Shown: positions 34,888 through 46,924, counted from the first letter of the stretch. The stretch is DNA of 64,000 bases from Dryocola clanedunensis subsp. sulfonylureivorans (GCF_016756775.1 NZ_JAERMU010000002.1:124001-188000), one strand, 5' to 3'. The notes: generated by a model from the sequence alone, not told the origin. Translations and numbers: made by a program.

Positions 34888-35546
34888 TGATTATGGAACC
34901 CTATAACCCGCCAGCCGATCCCTGGCTGGTCATCCTTTATCAGGATGACCACATCATGGTGGTCAACAAGCCTTCGGGGTTGTTGTCCGTGCCAGGGCGT
35001 CTGGAAGAGCATAAAGACAGCGTGATGACGCGCATTCAGCGCGACTTCCCGCAGGCGGAATCTGTTCATCGCCTGGATATGGCCACCAGCGGCGTGATTG
35101 CGGTGGCGCTGACCAAGGCCGCCGAACGCGAGCTGAAACGCCAGTTCCGTGAACGTGAGCCGAAGAAGCAGTATGTGGCGCGGGTATGGGGTCATCCACA
35201 GCCGGAAACGGGCCTGGTGGATTTACCGCTGATATGCGACTGGCCGAACCGACCAAAGCAGATGGTGTGTCATGAAACCGGCAAGTCGGCGCAGACGGAA
35301 TATGAAGTGCTGGAGTACGCAGCGGATAACTCCGCCCGCGTACTGCTGAAACCGATAACCGGACGTTCCCACCAGCTGCGCGTGCATATGCTGGCGCTGG
35401 GTCACCCGATTCTGGGTGACCGCTTCTACGCCACGCCTGAGGCGCTGGCAATGGCTCCGCGTTTGCAGCTGCATGCTGAAATGCTGACCATCACCCACCC
35501 CGCCTACGGCACGCCAATGACGTTCCGCGCTCCGGCTGATTTTTAA
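34887..35546 (+). CDS. rluA: 23S rRNA/tRNA pseudouridine synthase RluA
   Basis: 219 residues, as in E. coli. It forms pseudouridine at U746 of 23S rRNA and U32 of some tRNAs. The catalytic aspartate is D64 in HRLDMATSG, the same number as in E. coli. The ATG shares its A with the rapA stop (TAATG), so translation may be coupled. ATG 34893, two codons on, is an alternative. Confidence 0.95.
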   Translation: MIMEPYNPPADPWLVILYQDDHIMVVNKPSGLLSVPGRLEEHKDSVMTRIQRDFPQAESVHRLDMATSGVIAVALTKAAERELKRQFREREPKKQYVARVWGHPQPETGLVDLPLICDWPNRPKQMVCHETGKSAQTEYEVLEYAADNSARVLLKPITGRSHQLRVHMLALGHPILGDRFYATPEALAMAPRLQLHAEMLTITHPAYGTPMTFRAPADF

Positions 35547-35554
35547 AATCCCCC

Positions 35555-35587
35555 CCTCAACCTCTCCCCAAAGGGGCGAGGTTGAGG
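35555..35587. terminator. Bidirectional terminator/hairpin between rluA and djlA (repeat copy 2)
   Basis: CCTCAACCTC (35555-35564) pairs with GAGGTTGAGG (35578-35587), with CCCC/GGGG extending the stem inside. It lies between two convergent genes. The inner core CCTCTCCCCAAAGGGG is shared with the hairpin after leuD (16678-16693). Confidence 0.65.
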
Positions 35588-35594
35588 TTCGATG

Positions 35595-36404
35595 TTACTT
35601 AAACCCTTTCGCCGTCTTGATCAGATCGTAGGCTTTCTGGATTTCCTGCGCTTTCTGCTTCGCCATCTGCATCATCTCCGGCGGCAGGCCTTTGGCAACC
35701 AGCTTATCCGGATGGTGTTCGCTCATCAGCTTGCGATAAGCACGTTTGATAACCGTTGGCTCATCGGTACTTTTCACTCCTAATACGTTACAGGCATCTT
35801 CTAACGTCGGACCGCGTTGCTGCTGGAAGCCCCCGCCGCCCTGCTGGCTGTAACCGCCACCAAACTGCTGGCCTCCTTCCATCATCCGTAAAAACTGATC
35901 GAACTGAACGCGTGAGATCCCCAGCTCTTCGGCAATGACGTATAAAACCTCCCGTTCGTTAGGATGTAACGAACCGTCGGCAAAGGCCGCCTGGATTTGA
36001 ATTTCCAGAAACATCCTAATCAGGTCAAAGCGGCCAAAACAGACGCTTCGCAACTGGCGCATTTTTTCGCGCAGCGGATAACCGTTTTCTTTTCCGACAC
36101 GAAATGCGTGCTGGGCCGCACCTCTTGCTTCGCCATGCAGCTGCATACGATCCATCAACAGCGACGCAATTTGAATATCGGCTTCGGTCACACGACCTTT
36201 CGATTTGGTGAGATGCCCCATCACTTCAAAAGTGGTGCTAAAGAACAAAGACTGGCGCTGCTGCTGGTTAGAGAACCAGGCGCTACGGCGGGTGCGAGCC
36301 TTATCAATGGCATGACCGATAAGTAAGCCAAATACCACACCCCAGAAGCCACCGCCCATAATAAGTGCTATTGCGACACCGAGAACTTTACCCCAATACT
36401 GCAT
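35595..36404 (-). CDS. djlA: Co-chaperone DjlA
   Basis: 269 residues (E. coli 271). It is a membrane-anchored J-domain protein that stimulates DnaK ATPase and influences Rcs signalling. It has an N-terminal membrane segment (about 7-30) with a GG/GF-rich pattern, a central TerB-like domain, a glycine/glutamine-rich linker ([20 protein letters not shown]) and a C-terminal J domain with the essential HPD in SEHHPDKL. Divergent from lptD. Confidence 0.95.
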   Translation of the reverse strand: MQYWGKVLGVAIALIMGGGFWGVVFGLLIGHAIDKARTRRSAWFSNQQQRQSLFFSTTFEVMGHLTKSKGRVTEADIQIASLLMDRMQLHGEARGAAQHAFRVGKENGYPLREKMRQLRSVCFGRFDLIRMFLEIQIQAAFADGSLHPNEREVLYVIAEELGISRVQFDQFLRMMEGGQQFGGGYSQQGGGGFQQQRGPTLEDACNVLGVKSTDEPTVIKRAYRKLMSEHHPDKLVAKGLPPEMMQMAKQKAQEIQKAYDLIKTAKGFK

Positions 36405-36586
36405 ATACTCCCCAAATCGTCATGCTGTCGGCTAGAATTTGCTTTATCATACCCGTCATTGATAGCGCTGCCTAACAGCAGACTGTACAACGGACAGGAT
36501 TAACACTAGCGCTGCGATGATGAGTAAGTTAGTCTCTGACCGTTTGCCGCGCTAAGCCATTGATGATGGAACAACGAATAAAACGT

Positions 36587-38941
36587 ATGAAAAAACGTAT
36601 TCCCACTTTGCTGGCCACGCTAATTGGCACAGCGATTTATAGCCAACAAGGGATGGCTGCCGATCTTGCCTCGCAGTGTATGCTGGGCGTGCCGAGCTAT
36701 AATCGCCCGTTGATCGAAGGCGACACCAATAACCTTCCGGTTACGATTAATGCCGATCATGCAAAAGGGGATTACCCCGACAATGCGGTGTTTACCGGTA
36801 ACGTAGATATTCAGCAGGGGAATAGTCGTCTGCAGTCCGACGAAGTTCAGCTGCATCAAAAACAAGTTGATGGCCAACCTGACCCGGTACGCACTGTAGA
36901 TGCGCTGGGTAATGTGCATTACGACGACAATCAGGTCATCCTGAAAGGTCCTAAAGCCTGGTCCAACTTAAACACCAAAGATACCAACGTCTGGAAAGGC
37001 GATTACCAGATGGTTGACCGCCAGGGCCGCGGCACCGCAGACCTGATGAAACAGCGCGAGAACAATCGCTATACCATTCTGGATAACGGTACCTTTACAT
37101 CATGCCTGCCGGGTTCAAATACCTGGAGCGTAGTGGGTACAACTGTCATTCAGGACCGCGAAGAAGAAGTGGCGGAAATCTGGAATGCGCGTTTCAAAAT
37201 TGGTCCGGTTCCGGTGTTCTACAGCCCGTATTTACAGTTACCGATCGGCGATAAACGTCGCTCCGGTTTCCTGTTGCCGGACGGTAAGTACAGTTCCAAT
37301 AATGGCCTTGAATTTACGCTGCCTTATTACTGGAACATCGCGCCAAACTTTGATGCCACCATCACGCCGCACTATATGGAAAAGCGCGGCACGATGTGGC
37401 AGAACGAATTCCGCTACCTGACCAAAGCGGGTGCAGGTTTGATGGAGTTTGACTACCTGACCTCGGATGATGAATATAAAAACGAGTCGGGTGTCAATCC
37501 GGACGACGACAGCCGCCGCTGGTTATTCTACTGGCAGCACTCCGGCGTACTGGATCAGGTGTGGCGCTTCAACATTGACTACACCAAAGTCAGTGATGAT
37601 AAATACTTCAATGACTTCGACTCCGAATACGGCTCAAGCACCGATGGCTACGCGACGCAGAAATTCAGCGTCGGCTACGCCGTTGAGAACTTTGACGCCA
37701 CGCTGTCGACCAAACAGTTCCAGGTCTTTGAGTCCCAGCAAGGCAGAAATTCATACAGCGCGCAGCCGCAGCTGGACGTCAATTTCTATCAGAATGATGT
37801 TGGACCATTTGATACCCGCGTTTATGGCCAGGCCGTTAAATTCACCAACGTGAATGACAATATGCCGGAAGCGACGCGTCTGCATATCGAGCCAACCATC
37901 AGCCTGCCGCTCTCTAACGGCTGGGCGAGTCTGAATACCGAAGCGAAGCTGCTGGCAACACACTATCAGCAGGACAATCTCGATAAATATAAAAAATATG
38001 TCAATTCAAACAGCGAGCTTGAGAGTTCAGTCAACCGCACCATGCCGCAGTTCAAGGTTGACGGAAAGCTGATCTTCGATCGCGACATGGATTCAGCCCT
38101 GGGCTGGTCACAAACGCTGGAACCTCGCGTTCAATATCTGTATGTCCCGTATCGCGATCAGAGCAATATCAACAACTATGACTCCTCGCTGCTGCAATCT
38201 GATTACAGTGGCCTGTTCCGTGACAGAACTTATGGTGGCCTTGACCGTATCGCGTCGGCAAACCAGGTGACGACCGGTGTCACATCACGTATTTATGATG
38301 ATGCCTCAATTGAACGTTTTAACGTTTCCCTGGGTCAAATCTACTACTTTACCCAGTCCCGTACCGGCGATGACAACATCAACTGGGAAAAAGACAAGGA
38401 TACAGGTTCCGTTATTTGGGCTGGTGATACCTACTGGCGTATGACAGACCGCTGGGGTTTACGCGGTGGTTTGCAATACGATGCGCGTCTGGCTAGCGTC
38501 TCAACAGGTAACGGTGTCATCGAATACCGTCGTGATAACGATCGTCTGGTACAGCTGAACTATCGTTATGCCAGCCCGGCCTTTATCCAGGCTACGCTGC
38601 CAAGTTTCTCAACGGCAGAGCAGTACAAGGAAGGGATTTCGCAGGTTGGTATGACCGCAAGCTGGCCGGTTGTTGACCGTTGGTCCGTCGTAGGGGCTTA
38701 CTACTACGATACCAAGGCACAGCAGACAGCGGATTCAATGCTTGCAGTGCAGTATAACTCCTGCTGTTATGCGATTCGTGTTGGCTACGAGCGCAAAATC
38801 AACGGCTGGGAAGACGCCGAAAGCAAATACGACAACGTGTTTGGCTTTAACATCGAGTTACGCGGCCTGAGTTCAAACTATGGCCTGGGCACACAGCAGA
38901 TGCTGCGCTCTAACATTCTGCCGTATCAGAACTCGTTGTAA
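36587..38941 (+). CDS. lptD: LPS-assembly outer membrane protein LptD
   Basis: 784 residues from ATG 36587, equal to E. coli LptD; in-frame ATGs from 36560 would put charged residues before the signal peptide. With LptE it inserts lipopolysaccharide in the outer leaflet of the outer membrane. It has a signal peptide (residues 1-24, ending MAA), a periplasmic LptA-like jellyroll, then a large beta barrel. Four cysteines for the inter-domain disulfides are retained: C31, one in FTSCLPG, and the pair in NSCCYA. It heads the lptD-surA-pdxA-rsmA-apaGH cluster. Confidence 0.96.
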   Translation: MKKRIPTLLATLIGTAIYSQQGMAADLASQCMLGVPSYNRPLIEGDTNNLPVTINADHAKGDYPDNAVFTGNVDIQQGNSRLQSDEVQLHQKQVDGQPDPVRTVDALGNVHYDDNQVILKGPKAWSNLNTKDTNVWKGDYQMVDRQGRGTADLMKQRENNRYTILDNGTFTSCLPGSNTWSVVGTTVIQDREEEVAEIWNARFKIGPVPVFYSPYLQLPIGDKRRSGFLLPDGKYSSNNGLEFTLPYYWNIAPNFDATITPHYMEKRGTMWQNEFRYLTKAGAGLMEFDYLTSDDEYKNESGVNPDDDSRRWLFYWQHSGVLDQVWRFNIDYTKVSDDKYFNDFDSEYGSSTDGYATQKFSVGYAVENFDATLSTKQFQVFESQQGRNSYSAQPQLDVNFYQNDVGPFDTRVYGQAVKFTNVNDNMPEATRLHIEPTISLPLSNGWASLNTEAKLLATHYQQDNLDKYKKYVNSNSELESSVNRTMPQFKVDGKLIFDRDMDSALGWSQTLEPRVQYLYVPYRDQSNINNYDSSLLQSDYSGLFRDRTYGGLDRIASANQVTTGVTSRIYDDASIERFNVSLGQIYYFTQSRTGDDNINWEKDKDTGSVIWAGDTYWRMTDRWGLRGGLQYDARLASVSTGNGVIEYRRDNDRLVQLNYRYASPAFIQATLPSFSTAEQYKEGISQVGMTASWPVVDRWSVVGAYYYDTKAQQTADSMLAVQYNSCCYAIRVGYERKINGWEDAESKYDNVFGFNIELRGLSSNYGLGTQQMLRSNILPYQNSL

Positions 38942-38997
38942 TTCACTTTGACTTAAAAACGTAATCCGCATTGCGGCTAAGTAAAAATGGAAAAAGT

Positions 38998-40290
38998 ATG
39001 AAGAACTGGAGAACGCTGCTTCTTGGTGTCGCCCTGGTGGCGAACACTGCCTTCGCAGCGCCACAAGTAGTCGACAAAGTAGCAGCCGTGGTTAATAACG
39101 GTGTCGTTCTGGAAAGCGATGTCGATGGCTTGATGCAATCGGTAAAACTTAACGCTCAGCAGGCTGGTCAGCAGTTACCTGACGATAACGCCCTGCGCCA
39201 CCAGATCCTGGAACGTCTGATCATGGATCAAATCATCCTGCAGATGGGCACCAAGATGGGCGTGAAGGTCACCGACGATCAGCTTGATAAAGCGATTGCG
39301 GATATCGCAGCACAGAACAAAATGAATATGGATCAGATGCGTAGCCGTCTGGCCTATGACGGCATCAACTACAACACTTACCGTAGCCAGATCCGTAAAG
39401 AGATGACGATTTCGGAAGTGCGTAACAACGAAGTGCGTCGTCGCGTCACCATCCTGCCTCAGGAAGTTGACTCGCTGGCGCAGCAGGTTGGCAGCCAGAA
39501 CGACAGCAGCACCGAGCTGAACCTGAGCCACATCCTGATTGCGCTGCCGGAAAACCCAACGTCTGCTCAGGTTGACGATGCGGAAAAACAGGCGCGTGAC
39601 ATTGTTTCTCAGGCGCAAAACGGCGCGGACTTTGGCAAGCTGGCGATTACCTACTCTGCTGACCAGCAGGCCCTGAAAGGTGGCCAGATGGGCTGGGGAC
39701 GTATCCAGGAGCTGCCGTCTATCTTCGCGCAGGCACTGGCTACCGCCAAAAAAGGTGACGTTATTGGTCCCGTTCGTTCCGGCGTAGGTTTCCATATCCT
39801 GAAAGTGAACGATCTGCGTGGTCAGACTCAGAGCATCTCTGTCACCGAAGTTCACGCTCGTCACATTCTGCTTAAGCCGTCACCGATCATGACCGATCAG
39901 CAGGCGCGTCTGAAGCTTGAGCAAATCGCAACTGACATCAAAAGTGGTAAAACCACCTTCGATAAAGCGGCGAAAGAGTTCTCTGACGATCCGGGTTCTG
40001 CAAACCAGGGTGGCGATCTGGGCTGGGCATCTCCAGACATCTACGACCCTGCCTTCCGCGATGCGATCATGAAGCTGAACAAGGGCCAGACCAGCGAACC
40101 AGTTCACTCCTCCTTCGGCTGGCACTTAATTGAGCTGCTGGATACCCGTAAAGTGGATAAAACTGACGCGGCTCAGAAAGATCGTGCCTACCGTATGCTG
40201 TTTAACCGTAAGTTCTCGGAAGAAGCGCAGACCTGGATGCAGGAACAACGCGCCAGCGCATACGTTAAGATCATCGGCAGCAATGGCTAA
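38998..40290 (+). CDS. surA: Periplasmic chaperone/peptidyl-prolyl isomerase SurA
   Basis: 430 residues (E. coli 428) from ATG 38998. It escorts outer-membrane proteins, including LptD, across the periplasm. A signal peptide ([20 protein letters not shown]) is followed by the N-terminal chaperone domain and two parvulin domains, each starting near an SHILI/RHILL motif. A start at 38971 would hide the signal peptide and is rejected. The stop overlaps pdxA by 8 nt. Confidence 0.96.
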   Translation: MKNWRTLLLGVALVANTAFAAPQVVDKVAAVVNNGVVLESDVDGLMQSVKLNAQQAGQQLPDDNALRHQILERLIMDQIILQMGTKMGVKVTDDQLDKAIADIAAQNKMNMDQMRSRLAYDGINYNTYRSQIRKEMTISEVRNNEVRRRVTILPQEVDSLAQQVGSQNDSSTELNLSHILIALPENPTSAQVDDAEKQARDIVSQAQNGADFGKLAITYSADQQALKGGQMGWGRIQELPSIFAQALATAKKGDVIGPVRSGVGFHILKVNDLRGQTQSISVTEVHARHILLKPSPIMTDQQARLKLEQIATDIKSGKTTFDKAAKEFSDDPGSANQGGDLGWASPDIYDPAFRDAIMKLNKGQTSEPVHSSFGWHLIELLDTRKVDKTDAAQKDRAYRMLFNRKFSEEAQTWMQEQRASAYVKIIGSNG

Positions 40291-41272
40291 TATTGCTCGT
40301 GTGACCATCACTCCCGGCGAACCCGCCGGGATTGGTCCCGACCTGGTTGTCGCGCTGGCAAGCCGCGACTGGCCTGCTGAATTGGTCGTCTGCGCCTCCC
40401 CTGAATTACTGCTCGAACGAGCCGCCACGCTGAACCTCCCGCTGACCCTGATTCCTTACCGGCCCGACCAGGCTCCGCAGCCGCAGGCAGCAGGCACGCT
40501 AACGATTCTGCCCGTTGCTTTGCATGCTCCGGTGGTACCAGGCCAGCTTGATGTCCGTAACAGCACTTATGTGGTAGAAACACTCGCTCGCGCCTGCGAC
40601 GGCTGCACAAGCGGTGAATTCGCCGCGCTGATAACCGGGCCCGTGCATAAAGGCATTATCAACGACGCAGGCGTGCCGTTTATCGGTCATACCGAGTTCT
40701 TTGAAGAGCGCTCGCACAGCGAAAAAGTGGTGATGATGCTCGCAACCGAAGAGCTTCGCGTTGCGCTGGCCACGACGCATTTGCCGCTAAAAGCCATTTC
40801 TGAGGCAATTACGCCAGATTTATTACGTCAGATAATCACCATCCTGTATCATGACCTGCAAACCAAGTTTGGTATTGCACTGCCTCACGTGCTGGTGTGT
40901 GGCCTGAACCCTCATGCAGGGGAAGGTGGACACATGGGTACGGAAGAGATCGATACGATAATCCCGGTACTTAACGAGATGCGCGCACAGGGCATGAATT
41001 TATCCGGCCCGCTGCCTGCTGATACACTCTTTCAGCCAAAGTATCTCGACCACGCCGATGCAGTACTGGCGATGTATCACGACCAGGGATTACCGGTTCT
41101 GAAATATCAGGGCTTCGGTCGCGCGGTGAATATCACGTTAGGCTTACCTTTTATCCGCACTTCGGTTGACCATGGCACAGCGCTAGAGCTGGCAGGCCAG
41201 GGAAAAGCAGATGTCGGCAGTTTTACTACGGCGCTTAATCTCGCCATCAAAATGATTACGAATACTCAATGA
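40283..41272 (+). CDS. pdxA: 4-hydroxythreonine-4-phosphate dehydrogenase
   Basis: 329 residues from ATG 40283, the E. coli length. A longer ORF from 40130 lies inside surA and is rejected. PdxA oxidises 4-phosphohydroxy-L-threonine with NAD in the DXP-dependent route to pyridoxal phosphate. Visible motifs are [11 protein letters not shown] at the N-terminus, the metal-binding histidine in TTHLPL, and [13 protein letters not shown]. It overlaps surA upstream and rsmA by 4 nt downstream. Confidence 0.96.
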   Translation: MANIARVTITPGEPAGIGPDLVVALASRDWPAELVVCASPELLLERAATLNLPLTLIPYRPDQAPQPQAAGTLTILPVALHAPVVPGQLDVRNSTYVVETLARACDGCTSGEFAALITGPVHKGIINDAGVPFIGHTEFFEERSHSEKVVMMLATEELRVALATTHLPLKAISEAITPDLLRQIITILYHDLQTKFGIALPHVLVCGLNPHAGEGGHMGTEEIDTIIPVLNEMRAQGMNLSGPLPADTLFQPKYLDHADAVLAMYHDQGLPVLKYQGFGRAVNITLGLPFIRTSVDHGTALELAGQGKADVGSFTTALNLAIKMITNTQ

Positions 41273-42090
41273 ATACTCGCGTCCACCAGGGCCATTTAGC
41301 CCGTAAACGTTTTGGACAAAACTTCCTTAATGACCAGTTCGTTATCGAAAGTATTGTCTCCGCTATTAATCCACAGAAAGGCCAGGCGATGGTTGAAATC
41401 GGCCCCGGCCTCGGTGCATTAACCGAGCCTGTGGGTGAACGCCTGGACGAAATGACCGTTATCGAACTCGACCGCGATCTGGCGGCCCGTCTGCAAACGC
41501 ATCCGTTCCTCGCACCGAAGCTGACCATTTATCAGCAGGATGCCATGACCATGGACTTCGCCGAGCTGTCGAAGAAAATCGGCCAGCCGCTGCGCGTGTT
41601 CGGTAACCTGCCGTACAACATCTCTACGCCGTTGATGTTCCATCTCTTTAGCTATACTGATGCCATTGCGGACATGCACTTCATGCTGCAAAAAGAGGTG
41701 GTGAACCGTCTGGTTGCAGGACCAAACAGTAAAGCGTATGGTCGTTTATCAGTGATGGCGCAATATTATTGCAACGTGATCCCGGTGCTGGAAGTGCCGC
41801 CAACGGCCTTTACGCCTGCGCCGAAAGTGGATTCCGCCGTGGTGCGCCTGGTGCCTCATGCCACCATTCCGCATCCGGTCAAAGAGCTGCGCGTGTTGAG
41901 CCGCATCACGACTGAGGCCTTTAACAAGCGCCGCAAGACAATTCGCAACAGCCTTGGCCATCTGTTCAGCGCTGAGGTGATGGCAGAGCTGGGCGTCGAC
42001 GCGACCCTGCGCGCTGAGAACATCTCAGTCGCCCAGTATTGCCAGCTGGCAAACTATTTGGCTGAGCACCCACAGCCGAAGGAGAGTTAA
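41269..42090 (+). CDS. rsmA: 16S rRNA dimethyladenosine transferase RsmA (KsgA)
   Basis: 273 residues, as in E. coli. It dimethylates A1518 and A1519 of 16S rRNA; its loss gives kasugamycin resistance. SAM-binding motif I is [13 protein letters not shown] and the catalytic motif IV is NLPYNIS. The start overlaps the pdxA stop (ATGA); apaG follows after 2 nt. Confidence 0.97.
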   Translation: MNTRVHQGHLARKRFGQNFLNDQFVIESIVSAINPQKGQAMVEIGPGLGALTEPVGERLDEMTVIELDRDLAARLQTHPFLAPKLTIYQQDAMTMDFAELSKKIGQPLRVFGNLPYNISTPLMFHLFSYTDAIADMHFMLQKEVVNRLVAGPNSKAYGRLSVMAQYYCNVIPVLEVPPTAFTPAPKVDSAVVRLVPHATIPHPVKELRVLSRITTEAFNKRRKTIRNSLGHLFSAEVMAELGVDATLRAENISVAQYCQLANYLAEHPQPKES

Positions 42091-42092
42091 CG

Positions 42093-42470
42093 ATGTTAAA
42101 TTCGCCCCGCGTATGCGTGCAGGTACAAAGCGTCTATATCGAATCCCAGTCCTCCCCGGAGAATGAACGTTTCGTCTTTGCTTATACCGTAACCATCCGA
42201 AACCTGGGGCGAACGCCGGTGCAGCTTCTTGGGCGTTACTGGCTAATTACCAACGGTAACGGCCATGAAACCGAAGTCCAGGGCGAAGGCGTGATTGGCG
42301 TCCAGCCCCACATCGAACCGGGCAACGAATACAGCTATACCAGCGGTGCGGTCATTGAAACGCCGCTGGGCACCATGCAAGGCCATTACGAAATGGTCGA
42401 TTCTCAGGGCGAGGCATTCCGCGTCGCTGTTCCCGTCTTCCGTCTGGCCATTCCAGCCTTCATTCACTGA
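42093..42470 (+). CDS. apaG: ApaG protein
   Basis: 125 residues, an ApaG/DUF525 immunoglobulin-like fold. In E. coli its biochemical role is unclear and it is linked genetically to the apaH and ksgA operon. The characteristic segments [19 protein letters not shown] and [17 protein letters not shown] are visible. The gene lies 2 nt after rsmA and 4 nt before apaH. Confidence 0.96.
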   Translation: MLNSPRVCVQVQSVYIESQSSPENERFVFAYTVTIRNLGRTPVQLLGRYWLITNGNGHETEVQGEGVIGVQPHIEPGNEYSYTSGAVIETPLGTMQGHYEMVDSQGEAFRVAVPVFRLAIPAFIH

Positions 42471-42474
42471 TACG

Positions 42475-43326
42475 ATGTCAACATACCTGATTGGCGATGT
42501 TCACGGCTGTTACGATGAACTGATCGCCCTGCTGCAACAGGTTGAGTTCACGCCTGGCAAAGATATTTTATGGCTCACGGGCGATTTAGTCGCGCGCGGC
42601 CCCGGTTCGCTTGAAGTCCTGCGCTATGTGCGTGGGCTGGGCGACAGCGTGCGTCTGGTGCTCGGCAATCACGACCTGCACCTGCTGGCGGTATACGCCG
42701 GTATCAGCCGCAATAAACCCAAAGACCGCGTGTCACAGCTGCTGGAAGCACCGGACGTTGACGAGCTGCTGAACTGGCTGCGTCGCCAGCCGCTAATCCA
42801 GGTCGATAACGAAAAAATGCTGGTGATGGCCCATGCGGGAATCACGCCGCAGTGGGATATCGACACCGCTATAGCCTGCGCCCGTGATGTCGAAGCCGTG
42901 CTCTCAAGCGACAGCTATCCGCTGTTCCTGGACGCCATGTACGGCGATATGCCGAACAACTGGTCCCCGGAGCTGTCGGGGCTTGCGCGTTTGCGGTTCA
43001 TCACTAATTCTCTTACCCGCATGCGCTACTGCTTCCCGAACGGCCAGCTGGACATGTACTGCAAAGACACGCCGGAAAGCGCGCCTGCGCCGCTCAAGCC
43101 GTGGTTTGCCATTCCCGGGCCGGTAACGGATGCGTACTCGGTGATCTTCGGCCACTGGGCTTCGCTTGAAGGGAAAGGAACGCCGGAAGGCATTTACGGT
43201 CTGGACACCGGCTGCTGCTGGGGTGGGGATTTAACCTGCCTGCGCTGGGAAGATAAAGCGTATTTCGTGCAGCCCTCGAACCGTAAAGCCGACGTCGGCG
43301 ACGGTGATACCGCAATAGCCTCATAA
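42475..43326 (+). CDS. apaH: Diadenosine tetraphosphatase (symmetrical)
   Basis: 283 residues from ATG 42475; an ORF opening at 42295 overlaps apaG and is rejected. ApaH hydrolyses Ap4A to two ADP and decaps Np4-capped RNA. The metallophosphatase motifs GDVHGCYDE and GNHDLHLL are at the N-terminus, with a further GHWAS motif near the C-terminus. Last gene of its cluster, followed at once by a strong terminator. Confidence 0.96.
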   Translation: MSTYLIGDVHGCYDELIALLQQVEFTPGKDILWLTGDLVARGPGSLEVLRYVRGLGDSVRLVLGNHDLHLLAVYAGISRNKPKDRVSQLLEAPDVDELLNWLRRQPLIQVDNEKMLVMAHAGITPQWDIDTAIACARDVEAVLSSDSYPLFLDAMYGDMPNNWSPELSGLARLRFITNSLTRMRYCFPNGQLDMYCKDTPESAPAPLKPWFAIPGPVTDAYSVIFGHWASLEGKGTPEGIYGLDTGCCWGGDLTCLRWEDKAYFVQPSNRKADVGDGDTAIAS

Positions 43327-43352
43327 AAAAACCCGGTGAAAACCGGGTTTTT
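43326..43352 (+). terminator. Rho-independent terminator after apaH
   Basis: ACCCGGT (43331-43337) pairs with ACCGGGT (43342-43348) around GAAA, flanked by A-run and T-run, immediately after the apaH stop. The A/T flanks make it potentially bidirectional. Confidence 0.9.
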
Positions 43353-43370
43353 ACGTTGGTCGGAAAAGCC

Positions 43371-43400
43371 GTAGGTCGGATAAGCGAAGCGCCATCCGAC
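43371..43400. repeat. REP-like element between apaH and folA
   Basis: GTCGGAT and ATCCGAC flank AAGCGAAGCGCC, a typical enterobacterial REP half related to the element at 28653-28690. It lies between two convergent genes. Confidence 0.75.
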
Positions 43401-43418
43401 TCAACAACCGACCCCGTT

Positions 43419-43898
43419 TTAGCGACGTTCCAGAATCTCAAAGCAATAACCGTGCGAGTTTTGCTCGTCGGCGTCGTGGAATTCGCTGAACGTTGACTGC
43501 CACTCGTCCGGATCGTAATCCGGGAAATGGGTATCCCCTTCTACTTCGGCATCAATGTGCGTCAGATACAGGCGCTGCGCTTTTGGCAGGAACTGTTCAT
43601 AGATGCGGCCACCGCCGATCACCATCACTTCTTCCGCGTCACCGCAGGCGCTGATAGCATCCTCTACGGAAGTCACCCATTCAACGCGGTCGTCGGTGCC
43701 CGGCTTACTGCTGATAACAATATTCTTACGGCCTGGCAGCGGGCGACCAATGGATTCCCAGGTCAAACGCCCCATCACCACCGGTTTATTTAACGTATTA
43801 CGTTTAAACCAGGCCAGGTCGGCAGGCAAATTCCATGGCATGGCGTTTTCCATACCAATAACGCGATCTACCGCTAATGCAGCAATCAGACTGATCAT
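43419..43898 (-). CDS. folA: Dihydrofolate reductase
   Basis: 159 residues, the E. coli length. It reduces dihydrofolate to tetrahydrofolate with NADPH and is the target of trimethoprim. The catalytic D27 and the neighbouring active-site residues M20, P21, L28 and W30 are the same as in E. coli. I see none of the well-known resistance substitutions at these positions; the promoter was not assessed. Monocistronic, minus strand. Confidence 0.97.
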   Translation of the reverse strand: MISLIAALAVDRVIGMENAMPWNLPADLAWFKRNTLNKPVVMGRLTWESIGRPLPGRKNIVISSKPGTDDRVEWVTSVEDAISACGDAEEVMVIGGGRIYEQFLPKAQRLYLTHIDAEVEGDTHFPDYDPDEWQSTFSEFHDADEQNSHGYCFEILERR

Positions 43899-44031
43899 TC
43901 TGTTAACCCAAGGAAGGTGAAAAAATTGCCGCCACTATACGGAAAGCGCAATCTTTCGTCGACTGCCCGATCCTCTTGCCGGAAGAATTTTTTTTGTTCT
44001 GCAAAGCCGCAGCTTCCTTAATTGGCAAGGT

Positions 44032-44058
44032 GCGCTAACACGAACAATGAGTTAGCGC
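44032..44058. repeat. Perfect inverted repeat after kefC
   Basis: GCGCTAAC (44032-44039) and GTTAGCGC (44051-44058) enclose 11 nt. It lies 17 nt past the kefC stop and could end that transcript, but no T-run follows on the minus strand. Confidence 0.45.
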
Positions 44059-44074
44059 CGATTCTTGCGGAAAA

Positions 44075-45934
44075 TCAGTCCGCTGGTTTGGCAGGAGGTT
44101 CGTCTGCTAATTTACCGCTGTGAACGCCCTCCTCCGTTCCCTGCCAGCCGTGGCGTTGAATAACATTGAGATGCGTGCGGTCTTCGTTAATGACCTCCGT
44201 CAGCATCGCACTGGTGCGTTTGAGCACATCCGCCCTCGCGGGCAAATCAGCGGCGATAACCATCTCTTCCACCATTTGAGTATTGAAACGACGGAAATGA
44301 TCGGCCCGCTCGCGCGCTTCATAGCTGCCAACGCCCAGCGCCTCAAGCGCACGACGCCCCACTTTTAGCGAACTCTCGAAGGTTTCACGCTCAGGTTGCT
44401 CAACGCCCGCCTGACGCAGGCGAATAAAGTGGTCGAGGTCCCTCGCCCTGGCGATAACCCGCAGGTTCGGGAAGTGCTCCTGCACCAGCCCGGAGAGCTG
44501 CATATTCGCATCAGGATCGTCGATGGCATTGATCAGCACCTCGGCTTTTGCCGCCCCTGCGGATTCGAGCAAATCTACCCGCGTCGCATCGCCATAAAAT
44601 ACTTTGGTACCGAATTTACGCAGCGTTTCGATATGGTCAGGATCGTGGTCAAGCACCACCATTTTCACCCCGCTGGTTAGCAGCAGACGCCCGGCGATTT
44701 GCCCGAAGCGCCCAAAGCCGGCAATAATCACCCGCGGCTGCTCTTCATCAATTTCATCCGCCTCGCGGGCCTGCTCTTTACCGGATTTCTCCCGACGGCT
44801 GAGCAGCACAAGCAGCAGCGGTGTGGCAGCCATAGAAAGCGCTACCGCCAGGGTCAGCGATTTCGCCCAGCTGTCGTCCAGCACCTCAGCCATTCTGGCA
44901 GCACCAAAAATCACAAAGGCGAATTCGCTCCCCTGGCCCAGCAGTACGGCAAACCAACGGCGCTGCTTACGCGGTACTTTCAATGGTTTAGCAACCAGCC
45001 ACAGCATCACGCACTTGATCACCAGGAACCCCACCAGCAGGCCGATAATGCGCAGCGGATTATCCATCAGCGTGCCGAAATCTATCGACATGCCGACGCC
45101 GATAAAGAACAGCCCGAGCAGCAGCCCCTTAAACGGTTCGATATCGCTCTCCAGCGCGTGGCGATATTCGGAGCTTGCCAGCAATACACCCGCCAGAAAC
45201 GCGCCCATTGCCATGGATAAACCAGCCTCTTCCAGCAGCAGCCCAAAACCAAACACGAGGAAGAGTGCCACGGCGCTGAATACTTCGCGCAGGCCGGAGC
45301 GGGCCACAAAGCGCAGCACCGGGCGCGTCACATAACGCCCCAGGACCACCACCAGCGCCAGCGCGCCGACGACCTTTAAGGCTGATAGAGAAAATGCCGC
45401 AAGCGTAGTGGTCGCCCCGCTGGTTGCCAGCAAGGGGATCATCGCCACCAGCGGGATGGCGGCAATATCCTGGAAGAGCAGAACGGCAAAGGTGCTGCGC
45501 CCCATTTGCGAGAGGGTCAGGTTACGTTCGTTCATCGCCTGCATGGCGATGGCGGTTGAGGACAGCGCAAGCGTCAGACCTACCAGCACCGCGACCTGCC
45601 AGCGCAGACCCATCAGCATGCAGAACAGCCCAAGGAGCAAGCCGCAGGCGGCCATTTGCAGGAAGCCCCCGCCAAACACCGAGGCGCGCAGCGTCCATAG
45701 CCTGCGCGGATCCAGCTCAAGGCCGATAACAAACAGCATCAGCACCACGCCGATTTCAGCGAAGTGCAGAATCGTCCCGGCATCCGTCACCAGCCGTAAC
45801 CCCCACGGGCCGATAATACAGCCCGCAATCAGGTAGCCAAGGACCGAGCCTAACCCCAGACGAACGGCGATGGGCACAATCAGTGCGGCTGCGCCGAGAT
45901 AAATAAGAACCTGAATCATGCTGTGACTATCCAC
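44075..45934 (-). CDS. kefC: Glutathione-regulated potassium-efflux protein KefC
   Basis: 619 residues (E. coli 620). KefC is a K+/H+ antiporter that acidifies the cytoplasm during electrophile stress; it is held shut by glutathione and opened by glutathione adducts. It has an N-terminal CPA2-type membrane domain with 12 or more helices (about 1-380), then a KTN/RCK NAD-binding domain starting at [15 protein letters not shown] (about residue 405). Its regulatory partner KefF is encoded just upstream with an 8-nt overlap. Confidence 0.96.
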   Translation of the reverse strand: MDSHSMIQVLIYLGAAALIVPIAVRLGLGSVLGYLIAGCIIGPWGLRLVTDAGTILHFAEIGVVLMLFVIGLELDPRRLWTLRASVFGGGFLQMAACGLLLGLFCMLMGLRWQVAVLVGLTLALSSTAIAMQAMNERNLTLSQMGRSTFAVLLFQDIAAIPLVAMIPLLATSGATTTLAAFSLSALKVVGALALVVVLGRYVTRPVLRFVARSGLREVFSAVALFLVFGFGLLLEEAGLSMAMGAFLAGVLLASSEYRHALESDIEPFKGLLLGLFFIGVGMSIDFGTLMDNPLRIIGLLVGFLVIKCVMLWLVAKPLKVPRKQRRWFAVLLGQGSEFAFVIFGAARMAEVLDDSWAKSLTLAVALSMAATPLLLVLLSRREKSGKEQAREADEIDEEQPRVIIAGFGRFGQIAGRLLLTSGVKMVVLDHDPDHIETLRKFGTKVFYGDATRVDLLESAGAAKAEVLINAIDDPDANMQLSGLVQEHFPNLRVIARARDLDHFIRLRQAGVEQPERETFESSLKVGRRALEALGVGSYEARERADHFRRFNTQMVEEMVIAADLPARADVLKRTSAMLTEVINEDRTHLNVIQRHGWQGTEEGVHSGKLADEPPAKPAD

Positions 45935-46460
45935 GGTTTACCTCCCGCCATGCCAGCAGGCGCTGCTTGTACTGCTCAGCCTCCGCGTCCAGCGTCGCCT
46001 CATCACAGACAAAAGTGAAATGGATGGCAAAATTTGGCTGCCAGCTCATTCCACAATAGATCGCCGTCGCCTGCAGCGGCTGTCCCAGTACGTCAAACCC
46101 CGGATGATCCCCCAGGTCGAAATGACCGTCTCCCCCGCCTGTGGTTACCGCCCACATCACGTTTTTGCCATGCAGAGCCTTCCCGCCACGACCGTAAGCC
46201 CAGCCGTGGGCAAGCACTTTATCGATCCACAGCTTCATCAGCGGCGGCATGCTGTACCACTGCATGGGATGCTGCCAGATAACCAGATCGGCACGGCTTA
46301 GCGCCTCTTGTTCAGCGGCAATATCGATATTGAAATCAGGATAGAGCTCATACAACGAACGGACTTCCACATCGGGCAGCGTCGTAGCACTTTCGAGCAT
46401 TTTTCGATTGGCGTGAGAGTGTTGCGGATAGGGGTGCGCATAAATAATTAATATCATCAA
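45927..46460 (-). CDS. kefF: KefC ancillary oxidoreductase KefF
   Basis: 177 residues (E. coli 176). It is a flavodoxin-fold quinone reductase that binds KefC and is needed for its full activity. The N-terminal strand [13 protein letters not shown] and the central [21 protein letters not shown] motif are typical of the NAD(P)H:quinone oxidoreductase family. First gene of a two-gene kefFC operon. Confidence 0.95.
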   Translation of the reverse strand: MMILIIYAHPYPQHSHANRKMLESATTLPDVEVRSLYELYPDFNIDIAAEQEALSRADLVIWQHPMQWYSMPPLMKLWIDKVLAHGWAYGRGGKALHGKNVMWAVTTGGGDGHFDLGDHPGFDVLGQPLQATAIYCGMSWQPNFAIHFTFVCDEATLDAEAEQYKQRLLAWREVNRG

Positions 46461-46560
46461 TTAGCCTGTTGTTTTACCGACGTCTTTTCCAAAGAGTGTA
46501 GTCAGTAATCTAACAGGCTAATAGTCAATATTCTTGACGGGCTAAACGGGTAAATCTGAA

Positions 46561-46794
46561 TTAGTTATCCAGTTCGCCCATCGACTTCACCTGGTCGCGA
46601 TTGATCTGCTCGGTCTTGCCGGTTTCAGCGTTTTTATAAGAAACCAGACCAGTTTCATCATCAACCTGAGGTTTGCCGTCGGTAACGATGGTTTTGCCGT
46701 CGGTTGTTTTCACCGCCTGGTTAGACGAACAGCCAGCTACGGTAAACAGCGTTGCGGCAGCGAAGATGGAAGCCATCAGAATTTTGTTTTGCAT
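46561..46794 (-). CDS. YgdI/YgdR-family lipoprotein
   Basis: 77 residues from ATG 46794, preceded by AGGGAGAG. The N-terminus is a lipoprotein signal with lipobox VAGC, giving Cys22 as the lipidated residue. The mature part (TTDGKTIVTDGKPQVDDETGLVSYK, read in pieces) matches the small YgdI/YgdR (DUF903) fold of E. coli, whose function is not known to me. The residue after Cys is Ser, which suggests outer-membrane sorting. It stands alone between kefF and carB, where E. coli has the yaaU, fix and cai genes. An ORF extending to 46899 has no support. Confidence 0.88.
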   Translation of the reverse strand: MQNKILMASIFAAATLFTVAGCSSNQAVKTTDGKTIVTDGKPQVDDETGLVSYKNAETGKTEQINRDQVKSMGELDN

Positions 46795-46900
46795 GTTGCT
46801 CTCCCTGTGGGTAAACCTGATTATCTGACTGAAAACTTTAGCAGGATTTTCCGGCGTCGCAGAAAAATACGGAACACTCTGAACGGATAAAGCAGGCAAT

Positions 46901-46924
46901 AAAAAACCCGCCGAAGCGGGTTTT
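46901..46924 (-). terminator. Rho-independent terminator of carAB
   Basis: AAAACCCGC (46903-46911) pairs with GCGGGTTTT (46916-46924) around CGAA; on the minus strand it ends in a run of T. It lies 17 nt after the carB stop. Confidence 0.9.
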